The notes under the pieces were generated by a model. The model saw only the letters and a program-made list of their open reading frames with translations. It was not told where the DNA came from and did not search any database. This document shows, piece by piece, positions 1-9,782 of a DNA stretch of 64,000 nt; the first letter of the stretch is position 1, and every line of letters starts with the position of its first letter. The stretch covers positions 1 through 64,000 of the forward strand of contig NZ_JARXWB010000002.1 of the NCBI RefSeq assembly GCF_029892425.1. Direction: 5' to 3'. The stretch is from Bradyrhizobium sp. BR13661. GTDB taxonomy: Bacteria; Pseudomonadota; Alphaproteobacteria; Rhizobiales; Xanthobacteraceae. A program made the position numbers and the translations under genes.

Positions 1-41
1 GCCCTGGGTTTGGGTTCGGGCGCCCGGTTTTTTGTTTTTTG

Positions 42-95
42 CCCCCCCCCCCGGGGGGGGGGGGGGGCGGCGGGGGGGGGGGGGGGGGGGGGGGG
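42..95. repeat. C/G homopolymer block, probable contig-end artefact
   Basis: Eleven C (42-52) are followed directly by fifteen G (53-67), and then, after two isolated C, by twenty-four G (72-95). The bases before it are also low complexity (T and G runs). Nothing like this occurs elsewhere in the window. Runs of this kind are usual for poor-quality read ends, so I read it as a sequencing or assembly artefact rather than biology. Confidence 0.7.
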
Positions 96-126
96 CCATC
101 TCTCCACTCGGGCACTGTTTGCGTGG

Positions 127-226
127 AGAGATCACCCCACCCCGCTGCGCATTTCGCTTCGCTCAATGCCCAGCGACCTACGGGCGAGCTACGCTCGTCC
201 CGGACCCCTCCAGGGGAGGGTAAGAA
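127..226. repeat. Bradyrhizobium-type intergenic repeat fragment
   Basis: The stretch before the first gene has the look of a dispersed intergenic repeat of this genus, with alternating CGCTTCGCT-like and GCTACGCTCG-like pieces and a final short hairpin CCCCTCCAGGGG at 206-217. It carries no convincing reading frame of its own. The hairpin lies just upstream of the start of the first gene. Confidence 0.4.
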
Positions 227-231
227 CAAAA

Positions 232-1032
232 ATGTCCCTCGACCTGCACTTCATCCTAATCCTCCTCTTGCGCATGGCGATCTCCGCGGCATTCGTCGTG
301 TCGGCGTCGATCATTACCGAACGCTCCGGCCCGGTGATCGGCGCGCTGGTGGCGACGCTGCCGATCTCGGCGGGGCCTTCCTATGTCTTCCTCGCGATCG
401 ACCACGACGCGGACTTCATCGCGCAAGGCGCGCTGTCCAGTCTGCCGATCAACGCTGCGACGATCTTGATGGCTCTCACCTACGTCGTGCTGGCACAGCG
501 GCGCAGCTTTGCCGTGAGTGTCGGAAGTGCGGTGGCGGTGTGGATCGTGCTGGCATCCATCATCCGTCTGTCCGACTGGACCCTGATGGCCGGGCTTGCC
601 GTCAATCTGGTCGCCTTCGCTATCTGCATTCCGCTGCTCGCGAAGTATCGCCGTGTGAAGATGCCGCTGGTGACGCGCCGCTGGTACGATATTCCGTTCC
701 GCGCTTCATTGGTGGCGACGCTCGTTGCAATCGTGGTCTCAACCTCCGGCTGGGTCGGCCCGCGCGTCTCCGGCGTGATCGCGCTCTATCCGATCGTCTT
801 CACCAGCATGATGATCATCCTGCATCCGCGCATCGGCGGCCCGCCGACCGCGGCCGTGCTCGCGAACTCCGCCTGGGGCCTGCTCGGATTCGGAATGGCG
901 ATTGCGGTGATGCACGTTGCAGTCGTGGAATTTGGATCGGTGGTTGGCCTTTGTCTCGCGCTTGCAACCTGCGTGACGTGGAACTTGACGCTGTGGTGGA
1001 ATGGACGCCGAAGACAGCGCATTGAAGCGTAA
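232..1032 (+). CDS. Hypothetical multi-spanning inner membrane protein
   Basis: This encodes a 266-residue, very hydrophobic protein with about eight membrane-spanning stretches and short charged loops (for example KYRRVK and RRWYD in the middle). I chose the ATG at 232 because the frame upstream of it reads through low-complexity and repeat DNA, and because GGGAGGG lies 9-15 bases before it. The protein begins directly with a membrane segment. I do not recognise a characterised family or catalytic motif. It stands alone: the next gene starts 250 bases downstream on the same strand. Function is unknown; a small transporter-like protein is a guess from the hydrophobic pattern only. Confidence 0.75.
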   Translation: MSLDLHFILILLLRMAISAAFVVSASIITERSGPVIGALVATLPISAGPSYVFLAIDHDADFIAQGALSSLPINAATILMALTYVVLAQRRSFAVSVGSAVAVWIVLASIIRLSDWTLMAGLAVNLVAFAICIPLLAKYRRVKMPLVTRRWYDIPFRASLVATLVAIVVSTSGWVGPRVSGVIALYPIVFTSMMIILHPRIGGPPTAAVLANSAWGLLGFGMAIAVMHVAVVEFGSVVGLCLALATCVTWNLTLWWNGRRRQRIEA

Positions 1033-1284
1033 GCATTCCGCTCGGATTTTTTGCGGGCATCGGTCGGTAGTTCTGCGGTGTCCAGCCGCGCAATTCCGAT
1101 AGCGTCGTTAATTTAATCTTTGCGCCTTGGCCGTAAATGTACTCGTCGGTTGTTGAGGCGGCCCACGTTGAATGCGGGCCCTGCAGTCCACCAAACCCGA
1201 GTGACGGGCGAGACGAATTGTTCGAGCGTGAGAGCTGCGCTGCCTGCGTCACCCGAAACCATTTCTCATCGAGGAGACATTAGG

Positions 1285-2961
1285 ATGTTCGGTCGCAAGT
1301 CCCAGAGTGATGCACAGGCGCGGCTCGATGCCATTGGTCGCTCGCAGGCGATGATCGAATTCAACCTTGATGGAACCATCATCACGGCCAACAAGAATTT
1401 TCTCGATGCCCTCGGCTATCGGCTCGACGAGATCCAGGGCAAGCATCACTCCATGTTCGTGCCGGCCGACCAGCGCGACAGCGCCGAGTACAAGGCGTTC
1501 TGGGCCGCGTTGAACCGTGGCGAGTATCAGGCGCGCGAGTTCAAGCGAATCGCGAAGGACGGCCACGAGATCTGGATCGAAGCCTCCTACAATCCGGTGC
1601 TCGACGGCAACGGCAAGGCGGTGATGGTCGCCAAGATCGCGACCGACATCACCGAGAAGAAGATCCGGAGCATGGCGGAGGCTTCGAAGATCGCCGCCAG
1701 CAGCCGTGCCCAGGCCGTGATCGAGTTCAAGCTCGACGGCACCATCGTCTCCGCCAACGAGAATTTCTGCAAGGCGCTCGGCTATTCGCTCGCCGAGATC
1801 CAGGGCAAGCATCACAGCATGTTCGTCGCGCCCGCCGAGCGTGACGGCGCTGCCTATCGCGAGTTCTGGGCGAAGCTCAACCGCGGTGAGTACCAGGCCG
1901 GCGAGTTCAAGCGGATCGGCAAGGGCGGCCGCGAGGTCTGGATTCTCGCTTCCTACAATCCGATGCTCGACGAGAACGGCAAGCCGTTCGGCGTCGTCAA
2001 ATTTGCAACGGACATTACCGCGGAAAAGCTGAAGAACGCCGACCTCGCCGGCCAACTTGCGGCGATCGACAAGGCCCAGGCCGTGATCGAGTTCAACATG
2101 GACGGCACGATCATCACCGCCAACGAGAATTTCTGCAAGACGCTCGGCTATTCGCTGGCCGAGATCAAGGGCAAGCATCACAGCATGTTCGTCGAGCCGA
2201 GCGAGCGCGACGGCGCGGGCTATCGCGAGTTCTGGGCTGCGCTCAATCGCGGTCAGTACCAGGCTGCGGAATACAAGCGCATCGGCAAGGGCGGCAAGGA
2301 AGTCTACATCCAGGCCTCCTACAACCCGATCCTCGATCTCAACGGCAAGCCGTTCAAGGTCGTGAAATACGCCACCGACACCACCAAGCAGGTGCTGGTC
2401 CGCATGGGCAACGAGCGTGTCCGCGGCATGATGGAATCGGTTGCCGCCGGCTCGGAGGAGCTCAATGCCTCGGTGCGGGAGATTTCGGAAGCCATGACCA
2501 AGTCGCGCGAGACCGCGATGAGCGCGGTGGATCAGGTTTCCTCCGCCGACGCGCAGGCCCAGCGCCTCACCGAAGCCGCGCAGGCCATGAGCGGCATCGT
2601 CGAGTTGATCAACAATATCACCGGGCAGATCAACCTGCTGGCGCTCAACGCCACGATCGAATCGGCGCGCGCGGGTGAAGCCGGTCGCGGTTTTGCCGTG
2701 GTGGCGTCCGAAGTGAAGAGCCTCGCCAACCAGGCCAAGCAGGCCACCGACAAGATCGGTGCGGAGATCGGCAGCCTCAACGGTATCTCCGGCGACGTCG
2801 TCACCGCCCTGGCTTCGATCAAGACGGCCATCAACAACGTCAGCGAATACGTGACGTCGACAGCCGCCGCGATCGAGGAGCAAAGCACGGTGACGAACGA
2901 GATGTCGACCAGCATGCAGCGCGCCGCCGCGGAAGCGGCGGCGATCGCAGCGAGGGCGTAA
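1285..2961 (+). CDS. Soluble methyl-accepting chemotaxis protein with three tandem PAS domains
   Basis: This 558-residue protein has no membrane segment. It has three PAS domains of nearly identical sequence (about residues 20-135, 142-257 and 264-380), followed by a methyl-accepting signalling domain. The receptor hairpin tip reads [17 protein letters not shown] and then [17 protein letters not shown]. Such proteins signal to CheA/CheW from the cytoplasm, usually sensing redox state, oxygen or metabolic state through PAS-bound cofactors; the ligand here is unknown. The start at 1285 follows GAGGAGAC; longer upstream starts lack a ribosome site. The coiled coil after the tip is short and ends in an Ala-rich tail, so the receptor is compact. 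It converges on mutS with a 9-base gap. Confidence 0.92.
   Translation: MFGRKSQSDAQARLDAIGRSQAMIEFNLDGTIITANKNFLDALGYRLDEIQGKHHSMFVPADQRDSAEYKAFWAALNRGEYQAREFKRIAKDGHEIWIEASYNPVLDGNGKAVMVAKIATDITEKKIRSMAEASKIAASSRAQAVIEFKLDGTIVSANENFCKALGYSLAEIQGKHHSMFVAPAERDGAAYREFWAKLNRGEYQAGEFKRIGKGGREVWILASYNPMLDENGKPFGVVKFATDITAEKLKNADLAGQLAAIDKAQAVIEFNMDGTIITANENFCKTLGYSLAEIKGKHHSMFVEPSERDGAGYREFWAALNRGQYQAAEYKRIGKGGKEVYIQASYNPILDLNGKPFKVVKYATDTTKQVLVRMGNERVRGMMESVAAGSEELNASVREISEAMTKSRETAMSAVDQVSSADAQAQRLTEAAQAMSGIVELINNITGQINLLALNATIESARAGEAGRGFAVVASEVKSLANQAKQATDKIGAEIGSLNGISGDVVTALASIKTAINNVSEYVTSTAAAIEEQSTVTNEMSTSMQRAAAEAAAIAARA
1387..2480 (+). repeat. 366-bp tandem repeat encoding the three PAS domains
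   Basis: The codons for the Ala-Asn-Lys/Glu-Asn-Phe segment recur at 1387, 1753 and 2119, an exact 366-base (122-codon) period. Units two and three are almost identical at DNA level over long stretches, for example around 1753-1830 and 2119-2196. Unit one is more diverged. This points to internal duplication, with the second and third copies the youngest or kept alike by recombination. Confidence 0.8.
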
Positions 2962-2970
2962 GCGGCGCCG

Positions 2971-5709
2971 TCACTGCTTCGGCAGCTTGGCCTTCAGCGC
3001 ATAGAGTACATCGAGCGCTTCGCGCGGCGACATCTCGTCCGGATGGAGCGCCTTCACGGCCTCCATCAGCAGTTCGGCCTCGGTCGGCGGCGCGGCTTCG
3101 GCGGCGGCGCGTGAGGGGACGGCGAAAAGCGGGAGATCGTCGGCAAGCGCGCGGGCGGTCTGGCCGCGGTCCTGGGCTTCGAGTTTTGCAAGCACGGACT
3201 TCGCTCGGGTGATGACGGCCGGCGGAAGACCTGCGAGCTTGGCGACCTGGATGCCGTAGGAGCGGTCGGCCGAGCCGGGCAGCACCTCGTGCAGGAACAC
3301 GACGTTGCCCTGCCATTCCTTGACGCGCACCGTCGCGTTGAACATGCGCGGCAGCTTGGCCGAGAGCGCGGTCAGCTCGTGATAATGCGTGGCGAACAGC
3401 GTGCGGCAGCGATTACTCTCGTGCAGATGCTCGATCGCGGCCCAGGCGATCGAGAGGCCGTCGAAGGTCGCGGTGCCGCGGCCGATTTCGTCAAGGATGA
3501 CAAGCGCGCGCTCGCCGGCCTGATTGAGGATCGCCGCCGTCTCGACCATCTCCACCATGAAGGTGGAGCGGCCGCGGGCGAGATCGTCGGCGGCGCCGAC
3601 GCGCGAGAACAGGCGGTCGATGATGCCGATCCGCGCGCGTGTCGCCGGCACGAAACTTCCGATTTGAGCAAGAAGGGCAATCAGCGCGTTCTGGCGCAGG
3701 AAGGTCGATTTACCGGCCATGTTGGGACCGGTGAGCAACCAGAGCTGGCCGGACTTCTGCGCCGGGCTCGGCGAAAGGTCGCAGGCGTTCGCAATGAACG
3801 GCTCGCCGTTGCGCTTCAAGGCCTGCTCGACCACGGGATGGCGACCGGCCTCGATCGCAAAGCCGAGCGAGGCGTCGACCTCGGGCCGCACGTAATTCTC
3901 GTCGACCGCAAGTTTGGCCAATGACGTTGCAACATCGAGCAGGGCAAAGCCCTGCGCAGCCGCGCGCAGATCGTCGCTGATCTCGAGTGCCTTGGCACAG
4001 AGCCGCTCGAAGATTTCGAGCTCGAGCCCAAGCGCGCGGTCGCCGGCATTGGCGATCTTGGCTTCGATCTCCCCCAACTCCGACGTCGTGAAGCGCACCT
4101 GGCCCGCCAGCGTCTGGCGATGAATGAAGGTCGCATTCAATGGCGCCGACATCAGCTTGTCGCCGTGCTGCGCGGTGACCTCGACGAAATAGCCGAGCAC
4201 GTTGTTGTGCCGGATCTTCAGGCCCTTGACGGAGGTCGCGTCGGCGTAGCGCGCCTGCATCGAGGCGACGACGAGACGCGAGGCGTCGCGCAGGTTTCGC
4301 GCTTCGTCGAGCGCCGGCTCGTAGCCGGCGCGAACGAAGCCGCCGTCGCGCTTGATCAGCGGCAGCTGCTCGTCGAGCGCGCTGGCGAATTCGGCGGCCA
4401 GCTCGCGCGAAGGGCGCTGCAGGGCCGCCATCACCGCCGCGATCTCCTGCGGCGGCTGGTCGAGCTCGGACAACCGCGCCAGCACCTGATCCGCGGCAAG
4501 GATGCCGTCGCGCAAGCCGGCGAGGTCGCGCGGGCCGCCGCGCCCGACGGAAAGACGGGCGAGTGCGCGCGACATGTCCGGCGCACCGCGTAGGATGCTG
4601 CGGATGTCCTCGCGCGTGGCTGAATCCGCGACAAAGGCGCTGACGGCATCGAGCCGCCGCGCGATCGCGGGCGCATCGGTCAAGGGCGCGGCGAGCCGTT
4701 GTGCCAGCAGGCGCGAGCCGGCCGAGGTCACGGTGCAGTCGATGGCATCGAGCAGCGAGCCGCGGCGTTCGCCTGCGAGCGTCCGCGTCAGCTCGAGATT
4801 GGCGCGCGTGGCCGGATCGATCGCCATGGTCGCGCCGGAGGCTTCGCGCGCGGGCGGCGACAGCGGCGGATGCTTGCCGACCTGGGTGCGGTCGACATAG
4901 GTGACGGCGGCGGCCGCCGCTGTGGCCTCGAGACGCGAGAGCTGCGCCAGCCCGTCCATGGTCGCGACGGCGAAGTAGTCGCAGAGCCGCTTCTCGGCGG
5001 TGGCGCCGTCGAAGACGTCGCGGGTCACCGGCGTCACCGCCGGCAGCTCGCGCAAGGTCTGTCCGAGCTCGTTATCGCCATAGAGCGCGTCGGTGACGAT
5101 CGCCTCGTTCGGGTTGATGCGCGCCAAGGTCGCGGCGAGCTCGCCGCCAGAGCATTCCGTCACGGTGAATTCGGCGGTCGAGATGTCGATCCAGGCAAGC
5201 CCGAAGCGATCGCCGCCCGCGGACGAGCGCGCCCGCGCAATCGCCAGCAGATAATTGTTGGCGCGGGCGTCCAACAGCGTGTCTTCGGTCAGTGTCCCCG
5301 GCGTCACCAGCCGCACCACGCCGCGGCGCACCACGCTCTTGTTGCCGCGCGCTTTCGCAGCTGCAGGATCCTCGGTCTGCTCGCACACCGCGACCCGGTG
5401 GCCGGCCGAGATCAGGCGATGCAGATAATCTTCGGAACGCTCCACCGGCACGCCGCACATCGGGATGTCGTTGCCCTGATGCTTGCCGCGCTTGGTCAGG
5501 ACGATGCCGAGCGTCTTCGAGGCGATCTCGGCGTCCTCGAAGAACAGCTCGTAGAAATCGCCCATCCGGTAGAACAGCAGCAAGCCCTGATGCGCTGCCT
5601 TGATCTCCAGGTACTGTTCCATCATCGGCGTCACGCGCGCGGCGGCTTCCGCTTGCGGCGCGGGTGCTTCGTCGGGGGGCGGGACGGATATCGGCCGTTG
5701 CATCGTCAT
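2971..5709 (-). CDS. mutS: DNA mismatch repair protein MutS
   Basis: MutS recognises mismatches and small loops and recruits MutL to start strand repair. The 912-residue product has the usual length and order. It has the N-terminal mismatch-reading motif (residues 51-55, DFYEL, with the Phe-x-Glu wedge at 52-54), connector, core and clamp domains, and the ATPase with Walker A GPNMAGKS near residue 660, then the Walker B segment ILDEIGRGT. The C-terminal end holds the helix-turn-helix dimer region. The first Met is at 5709; the N-terminal ~28 residues are a Pro/Ala-rich extension before the conserved domain, as in other rhizobia. The gene converges with the chemotaxis gene. The upstream side carries a palindromic repeat. 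Confidence 0.98.
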   Translation of the reverse strand: MTMQRPISVPPPDEAPAPQAEAAARVTPMMEQYLEIKAAHQGLLLFYRMGDFYELFFEDAEIASKTLGIVLTKRGKHQGNDIPMCGVPVERSEDYLHRLISAGHRVAVCEQTEDPAAAKARGNKSVVRRGVVRLVTPGTLTEDTLLDARANNYLLAIARARSSAGGDRFGLAWIDISTAEFTVTECSGGELAATLARINPNEAIVTDALYGDNELGQTLRELPAVTPVTRDVFDGATAEKRLCDYFAVATMDGLAQLSRLEATAAAAAVTYVDRTQVGKHPPLSPPAREASGATMAIDPATRANLELTRTLAGERRGSLLDAIDCTVTSAGSRLLAQRLAAPLTDAPAIARRLDAVSAFVADSATREDIRSILRGAPDMSRALARLSVGRGGPRDLAGLRDGILAADQVLARLSELDQPPQEIAAVMAALQRPSRELAAEFASALDEQLPLIKRDGGFVRAGYEPALDEARNLRDASRLVVASMQARYADATSVKGLKIRHNNVLGYFVEVTAQHGDKLMSAPLNATFIHRQTLAGQVRFTTSELGEIEAKIANAGDRALGLELEIFERLCAKALEISDDLRAAAQGFALLDVATSLAKLAVDENYVRPEVDASLGFAIEAGRHPVVEQALKRNGEPFIANACDLSPSPAQKSGQLWLLTGPNMAGKSTFLRQNALIALLAQIGSFVPATRARIGIIDRLFSRVGAADDLARGRSTFMVEMVETAAILNQAGERALVILDEIGRGTATFDGLSIAWAAIEHLHESNRCRTLFATHYHELTALSAKLPRMFNATVRVKEWQGNVVFLHEVLPGSADRSYGIQVAKLAGLPPAVITRAKSVLAKLEAQDRGQTARALADDLPLFAVPSRAAAEAAPPTEAELLMEAVKALHPDEMSPREALDVLYALKAKLPKQ

Positions 5710-5771
5710 GGGCGGCGCAACCTACAAAATTTCGCCTCCCGCTCCTATCGCTTTGGCCGGTTTTCCACGCC

Positions 5772-5875
5772 GTCATTCCGGGGCGCCCGAAGGGCGAGCC
5801 CGGAATCCATCGGGCCGCAAATCGCGTGGATGAATGGATTCCGGGTTCGCGCCCAGTGGCGCGCCCCGGAATGAC
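5772..5875. repeat. Palindromic intergenic repeat
   Basis: An imperfect inverted repeat about 104 bases long: the left arm begins GTCATTCCGGGGCGC and the right arm ends GCGCCCCGGAATGAC, with a second inner pair GGAATCCAT / ATGGATTCC. It lies between the divergent starts of mutS and the thiolase gene. This type of element is scattered through Bradyrhizobium chromosomes. Confidence 0.8.
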
Positions 5876-5977
5876 AGCCCCCGCGAAACCGTCAATTGAC
5901 CTGCCGCGGGCGCCCTCCTAAAACTCCGCCGACATTGAAGAATTTTCGCCGGACCGCGGCATTCAGGGAGAACAACG

Positions 5978-7186
<1,209 letters not shown>

Positions 7187-7196
7187 GCTCTCTCCT

Positions 7197-7222
7197 CTCC
7201 CTCTCCCCGCTTGCGGGGAGAG
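7197..7222 (+). repeat. Hairpin repeat between thiolase and dioxygenase genes
   Basis: The sequence CTCTCCCCGC-TT-GCGGGGAGAG forms a near-perfect hairpin between the thiolase stop and the next ribosome-binding site. It has no T-tract. The same core appears in the larger repeat near 27.5 kb, so it is one unit of a dispersed family and may also dampen read-through. Confidence 0.65.
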
Positions 7223-7251
7223 GCGAAGAGTCCGGTGGTTGGGAGACGCGC

Positions 7252-8145
7252 ATGATCATCGAACGCGAGCAGGACGTCACGGCCGCCGCCCTGGCGGTGA
7301 TGGAGCGGACGTCCGATCCGCGGATGCGGCAGATCATGGTCTCGCTGGTCAAGCACCTGCACGGCTTCGTCCGTGACGTCAGGCTGACCGAGAAGGAATT
7401 CCGCGACGCCACTTCTGTCATCGCCGAGCTCGGCAAGCTGACCACCGACACGCACAACGAAGTCGTGCTGATGGCCGGCTCGCTCGGCGTCTCGTCGCTG
7501 GTCTGCCTGCTCAACAACGGCGATCAGGGCAATACCGAGACCGATCAGTCGCTGCTCGGGCCGTTCTGGCGGCTGAATTCGCCGCGCGTGGAGAATGGCG
7601 GATCGATCGTCCGTTCCGAGACCCCGGGCGCACCGCTGTTCGTGAGCGGTCGCGTCGTCGACAAGGACGGCCGCCCTGTCGCCGGCGCAGAGGTCGATGT
7701 CTGGCACGCCTCGCCGGTTGGTCTCTACGAGAACCAGGATCCTGACCAGGCCGACATGAATTTGCGCGGCAAGTTCACGACCGATGCCGACGGGCGCTTC
7801 GCCTTCCGCTCGGTGATGATGGTGGGCTATCCCATTCCGACCAACGGCGTGGTCGGCCGCCTGCTGGAGGCGCAAAGCCGCCATCCCTATCGCCCCGCGC
7901 ATCTGCACGCCCTGATCTTCAAGCCCGGTTTCAAGGTGCTGATCTCGCAGGTCTACGATCCCAACGACCCCCACATCGACAGCGACGTGCAGTTCGGCGT
8001 GACGCAGGCGCTGATCGGCAAGTTCGTGCGCCACGAGACGCCGCATCCGTCCGCGCGAGACGTCTCTGCGCCCTGGTATTCGCTCGACCACACCTACCGG
8101 CTCGAGGCGGGGGAAGCCGTGCTGCCGCGTGCCCCGATCAAATAG
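7252..8145 (+). CDS. Intradiol ring-cleavage dioxygenase, hydroxyquinol/catechol 1,2-dioxygenase type
   Basis: This non-heme iron(III) enzyme opens aromatic diols between the two hydroxyl groups. The 297-residue protein has the N-terminal helical dimerisation domain of the catechol 1,2-dioxygenase family (about 20-95), then a beta-sandwich catalytic domain. The family signature SLLGPFW lies at 100-106. Likely iron ligands are Tyr159, Tyr193, His217 and His219 (YRPAHLH). This architecture is that of catechol, chlorocatechol or hydroxyquinol 1,2-dioxygenases, not of the two-chain protocatechuate enzyme. The exact substrate cannot be told from sequence; hydroxyquinol is my preferred guess. The ATG at 7252 follows GGGAGACGC. 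It sits between the thiolase and pcaHG on the same strand. Confidence 0.88.
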   Translation: MIIEREQDVTAAALAVMERTSDPRMRQIMVSLVKHLHGFVRDVRLTEKEFRDATSVIAELGKLTTDTHNEVVLMAGSLGVSSLVCLLNNGDQGNTETDQSLLGPFWRLNSPRVENGGSIVRSETPGAPLFVSGRVVDKDGRPVAGAEVDVWHASPVGLYENQDPDQADMNLRGKFTTDADGRFAFRSVMMVGYPIPTNGVVGRLLEAQSRHPYRPAHLHALIFKPGFKVLISQVYDPNDPHIDSDVQFGVTQALIGKFVRHETPHPSARDVSAPWYSLDHTYRLEAGEAVLPRAPIK

Positions 8146-8202
8146 GACTGGCGGCCCAAATGGGGGTGCGGGAAGGGCGCTAAACCCGCTTCCCTAGATT
8201 AG

Positions 8203-8215
8203 TTATATTCTATAA
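8203..8215 (+). promoter_or_regulatory. AT-rich palindrome upstream of pcaHG, LysR-box-like
   Basis: TTATA-TTC-TATAA is a perfect palindrome of the T-N11-A form used by LysR-type regulators. It overlaps a TATAAT hexamer at 8211-8216 that could be a -10 box. It lies 57 bases before the pcaH start in a 126-base gap. Alphaproteobacterial pca genes are commonly controlled by a LysR regulator, PcaQ, but its usual box is less AT-rich and no pcaQ gene lies in this window. Confidence 0.45.
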
Positions 8216-8271
8216 TGATTGGCGCAAATGTTGACCGGCCAGCCCGAAAATGGCCGGGGAGGAGTTCGCCA

Positions 8272-8973
8272 ATGACTTTCATCTATCCCACCGGCAGCAA
8301 CAAGGCGCACCCGCTGCCGTTGTCGCCCGAATACAAGAGCTCGATCAAGCGCGCGCCGAACAAGCCGTTGATCCCGATGCGCCACACGCTGTCGGAACTG
8401 ACGGGCCCGGTCTATGGCCACGAGACCGTCCGCGACGGCGACAATGACCTCACCACCCAGCATAAGGGCGAGCCGCTCGGCGAACGCATCATCGTGCACG
8501 GCCATGTCCGTGACGAGGACGGCCGCGGCGTCGCCAACACGCTGGTCGAGATCTGGCAGGCCAATGCCTGCGGCCGCTACGTCCATGTCCGCGACCAGCA
8601 TCCGGCGCCGCTCGATCCCAACTTCACCGGCGCGGGCCGCACCGTGAGCGATGCTGCCGGCTACTATCGTTTCGTCAGCATCAAGCCCGGCGCCTATCCG
8701 TGGGGCAATCACCACAATGCCTGGCGCCCCGCGCACATTCATCTGTCGGTGTTCGGCCATTCCTTCGTCAGCCGCCTGGTGACGCAGATGTATTTCCCGG
8801 GCGATCCGCTGTTCCCGTTCGATCCGATCTTCAACTCGGTGCCGGACGAAAAGGCGCGGATGCGCATGGTCTCGTCGTTCGACCTGGAGAACACCAAGCC
8901 CGAATGGGCGCTGTGCTACCGCTTCGACATCGTGCTGCGCGGCCAGAACGCCACCCCCATGGAGAACCACTAA
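8272..8973 (+). CDS. pcaH: Protocatechuate 3,4-dioxygenase, beta chain
   Basis: The beta chain carries the iron(III) of the enzyme that converts protocatechuate to 3-carboxy-cis,cis-muconate. In this 233-residue product the likely ligands are Tyr103 (GRYVHVRDQ), Tyr142 (AYPWGN), His155 and His157 (WRPAHIHLS). The N-terminal part, with YPTGSNKAHPLPLSPEYKSS, is typical of PcaH. The ATG at 8272 has GGGGAGGAG 7-15 bases upstream, so the earlier in-frame ATG at 8215 is unlikely. The stop is one base before the GTG of pcaG, so the two chains are translationally coupled. Confidence 0.96.
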   Translation: MTFIYPTGSNKAHPLPLSPEYKSSIKRAPNKPLIPMRHTLSELTGPVYGHETVRDGDNDLTTQHKGEPLGERIIVHGHVRDEDGRGVANTLVEIWQANACGRYVHVRDQHPAPLDPNFTGAGRTVSDAAGYYRFVSIKPGAYPWGNHHNAWRPAHIHLSVFGHSFVSRLVTQMYFPGDPLFPFDPIFNSVPDEKARMRMVSSFDLENTKPEWALCYRFDIVLRGQNATPMENH

Positions 8974-8974
8974 C

Positions 8975-9577
8975 GTGCAGGATTCTGTGAAGCCCGATGG
9001 GATCACGCCGTCGCAGACGGTCGGCCCGTTCTTCAAATACGGCCTGACACCGACAGGCGAATATGCCTGGAACGACGCCTTCACCAACTCGACGCTGACG
9101 CCAGACGTCTCCGGCGATCGCGTCCGCATCGAGGGCCGGGTGCTCGACGGCGACGGCGCCACCGTGCCCGACGCCATGCTGGAGATCTGGCAGGCCGATG
9201 CGCAGGGTCGCTACGCCGATCCGCAGGACAAGCGCGCGCTGCCGAACGCCAGCTTCCGCGGCTTCGCCCGCTGCGGCACCGACAAGGACGGCAATTATTC
9301 CTTCGACACCATCAAGCCGGGCGCAGTGCCGGATCCCGATGGCAAGCCGCAGGCGCCGCATATCGTGCTGGCGGTATTCGCGCGCGGCATGTTGCGGCAT
9401 CTCTATACCCGCATCTATTTCAGCGACGAGGCCGGCAACGCCGCCGATCCCGTGCTGGCGCTGGTGCCCGCCGACCGCCGCGCCACGCTGACCGCGGTGC
9501 GCGAGGCCGGCAAGGCCGTCTACAAGCTCGACCTGCGCTTGCAGGGCGACAATGAGACGGTGTTCTTCGACGTGTGA
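8975..9577 (+). CDS. pcaG: Protocatechuate 3,4-dioxygenase, alpha chain
   Basis: This is the 200-residue alpha chain partner of PcaH. The alpha chain has the same beta-sandwich fold but no catalytic iron of its own and completes the active-site pocket at the chain interface. The opening DGITPSQTVGPFFKYGL and the later APHIVLAVFARGMLRHLYTR are characteristic. It begins with GTG one base after the pcaH stop. A strong hairpin follows, so the pca cluster ends here. The other ortho-pathway genes (pcaB, pcaC, pcaD, pcaIJ) are not in the window. Confidence 0.95.
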   Translation: MQDSVKPDGITPSQTVGPFFKYGLTPTGEYAWNDAFTNSTLTPDVSGDRVRIEGRVLDGDGATVPDAMLEIWQADAQGRYADPQDKRALPNASFRGFARCGTDKDGNYSFDTIKPGAVPDPDGKPQAPHIVLAVFARGMLRHLYTRIYFSDEAGNAADPVLALVPADRRATLTAVREAGKAVYKLDLRLQGDNETVFFDV

Positions 9578-9603
9578 AGCGACACCTCAATTTTTTCCGT
9601 TGC

Positions 9604-9632
9604 AATGCCCGGGGCTGCCCGGGCATTTCCTT
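9604..9632 (+). terminator. Hairpin terminator after pcaG
   Basis: A perfect 10-bp stem, AATGCCCGGG at 9604-9613 paired with CCCGGGCATT at 9618-9627, with a four-base loop GCTG and a short pyrimidine tail TCCTTTT. It lies 26 bases past the pcaG stop and fits a factor-independent terminator. Confidence 0.8.
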
Positions 9633-9782
9633 TTGAAATGATGCAATGCGCGTGATGCGAATTATCGTTCCTCCTCCGGTCTCTTACGGAGGCTCTTGTT
9701 GCAGAATTTCGATAGCTCCATTTAGTGTCCGTTGACTTCATAGGACTATCCATGGGGATCGTACAGATTGCGGGCGTCCTCC

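Noticed and set aside
1387..2480. Regularly spaced repeats considered as a CRISPR array
   Set aside because: The 366-base period, in-frame coding and PAS motifs show a domain duplication, not short repeats with unique spacers.
1249..2883. 544-codon minus-strand frame opposite the PAS chemoreceptor
   Set aside because: The internal repeats only mirror the PAS duplication; the real protein is on the plus strand with a good ribosome site.
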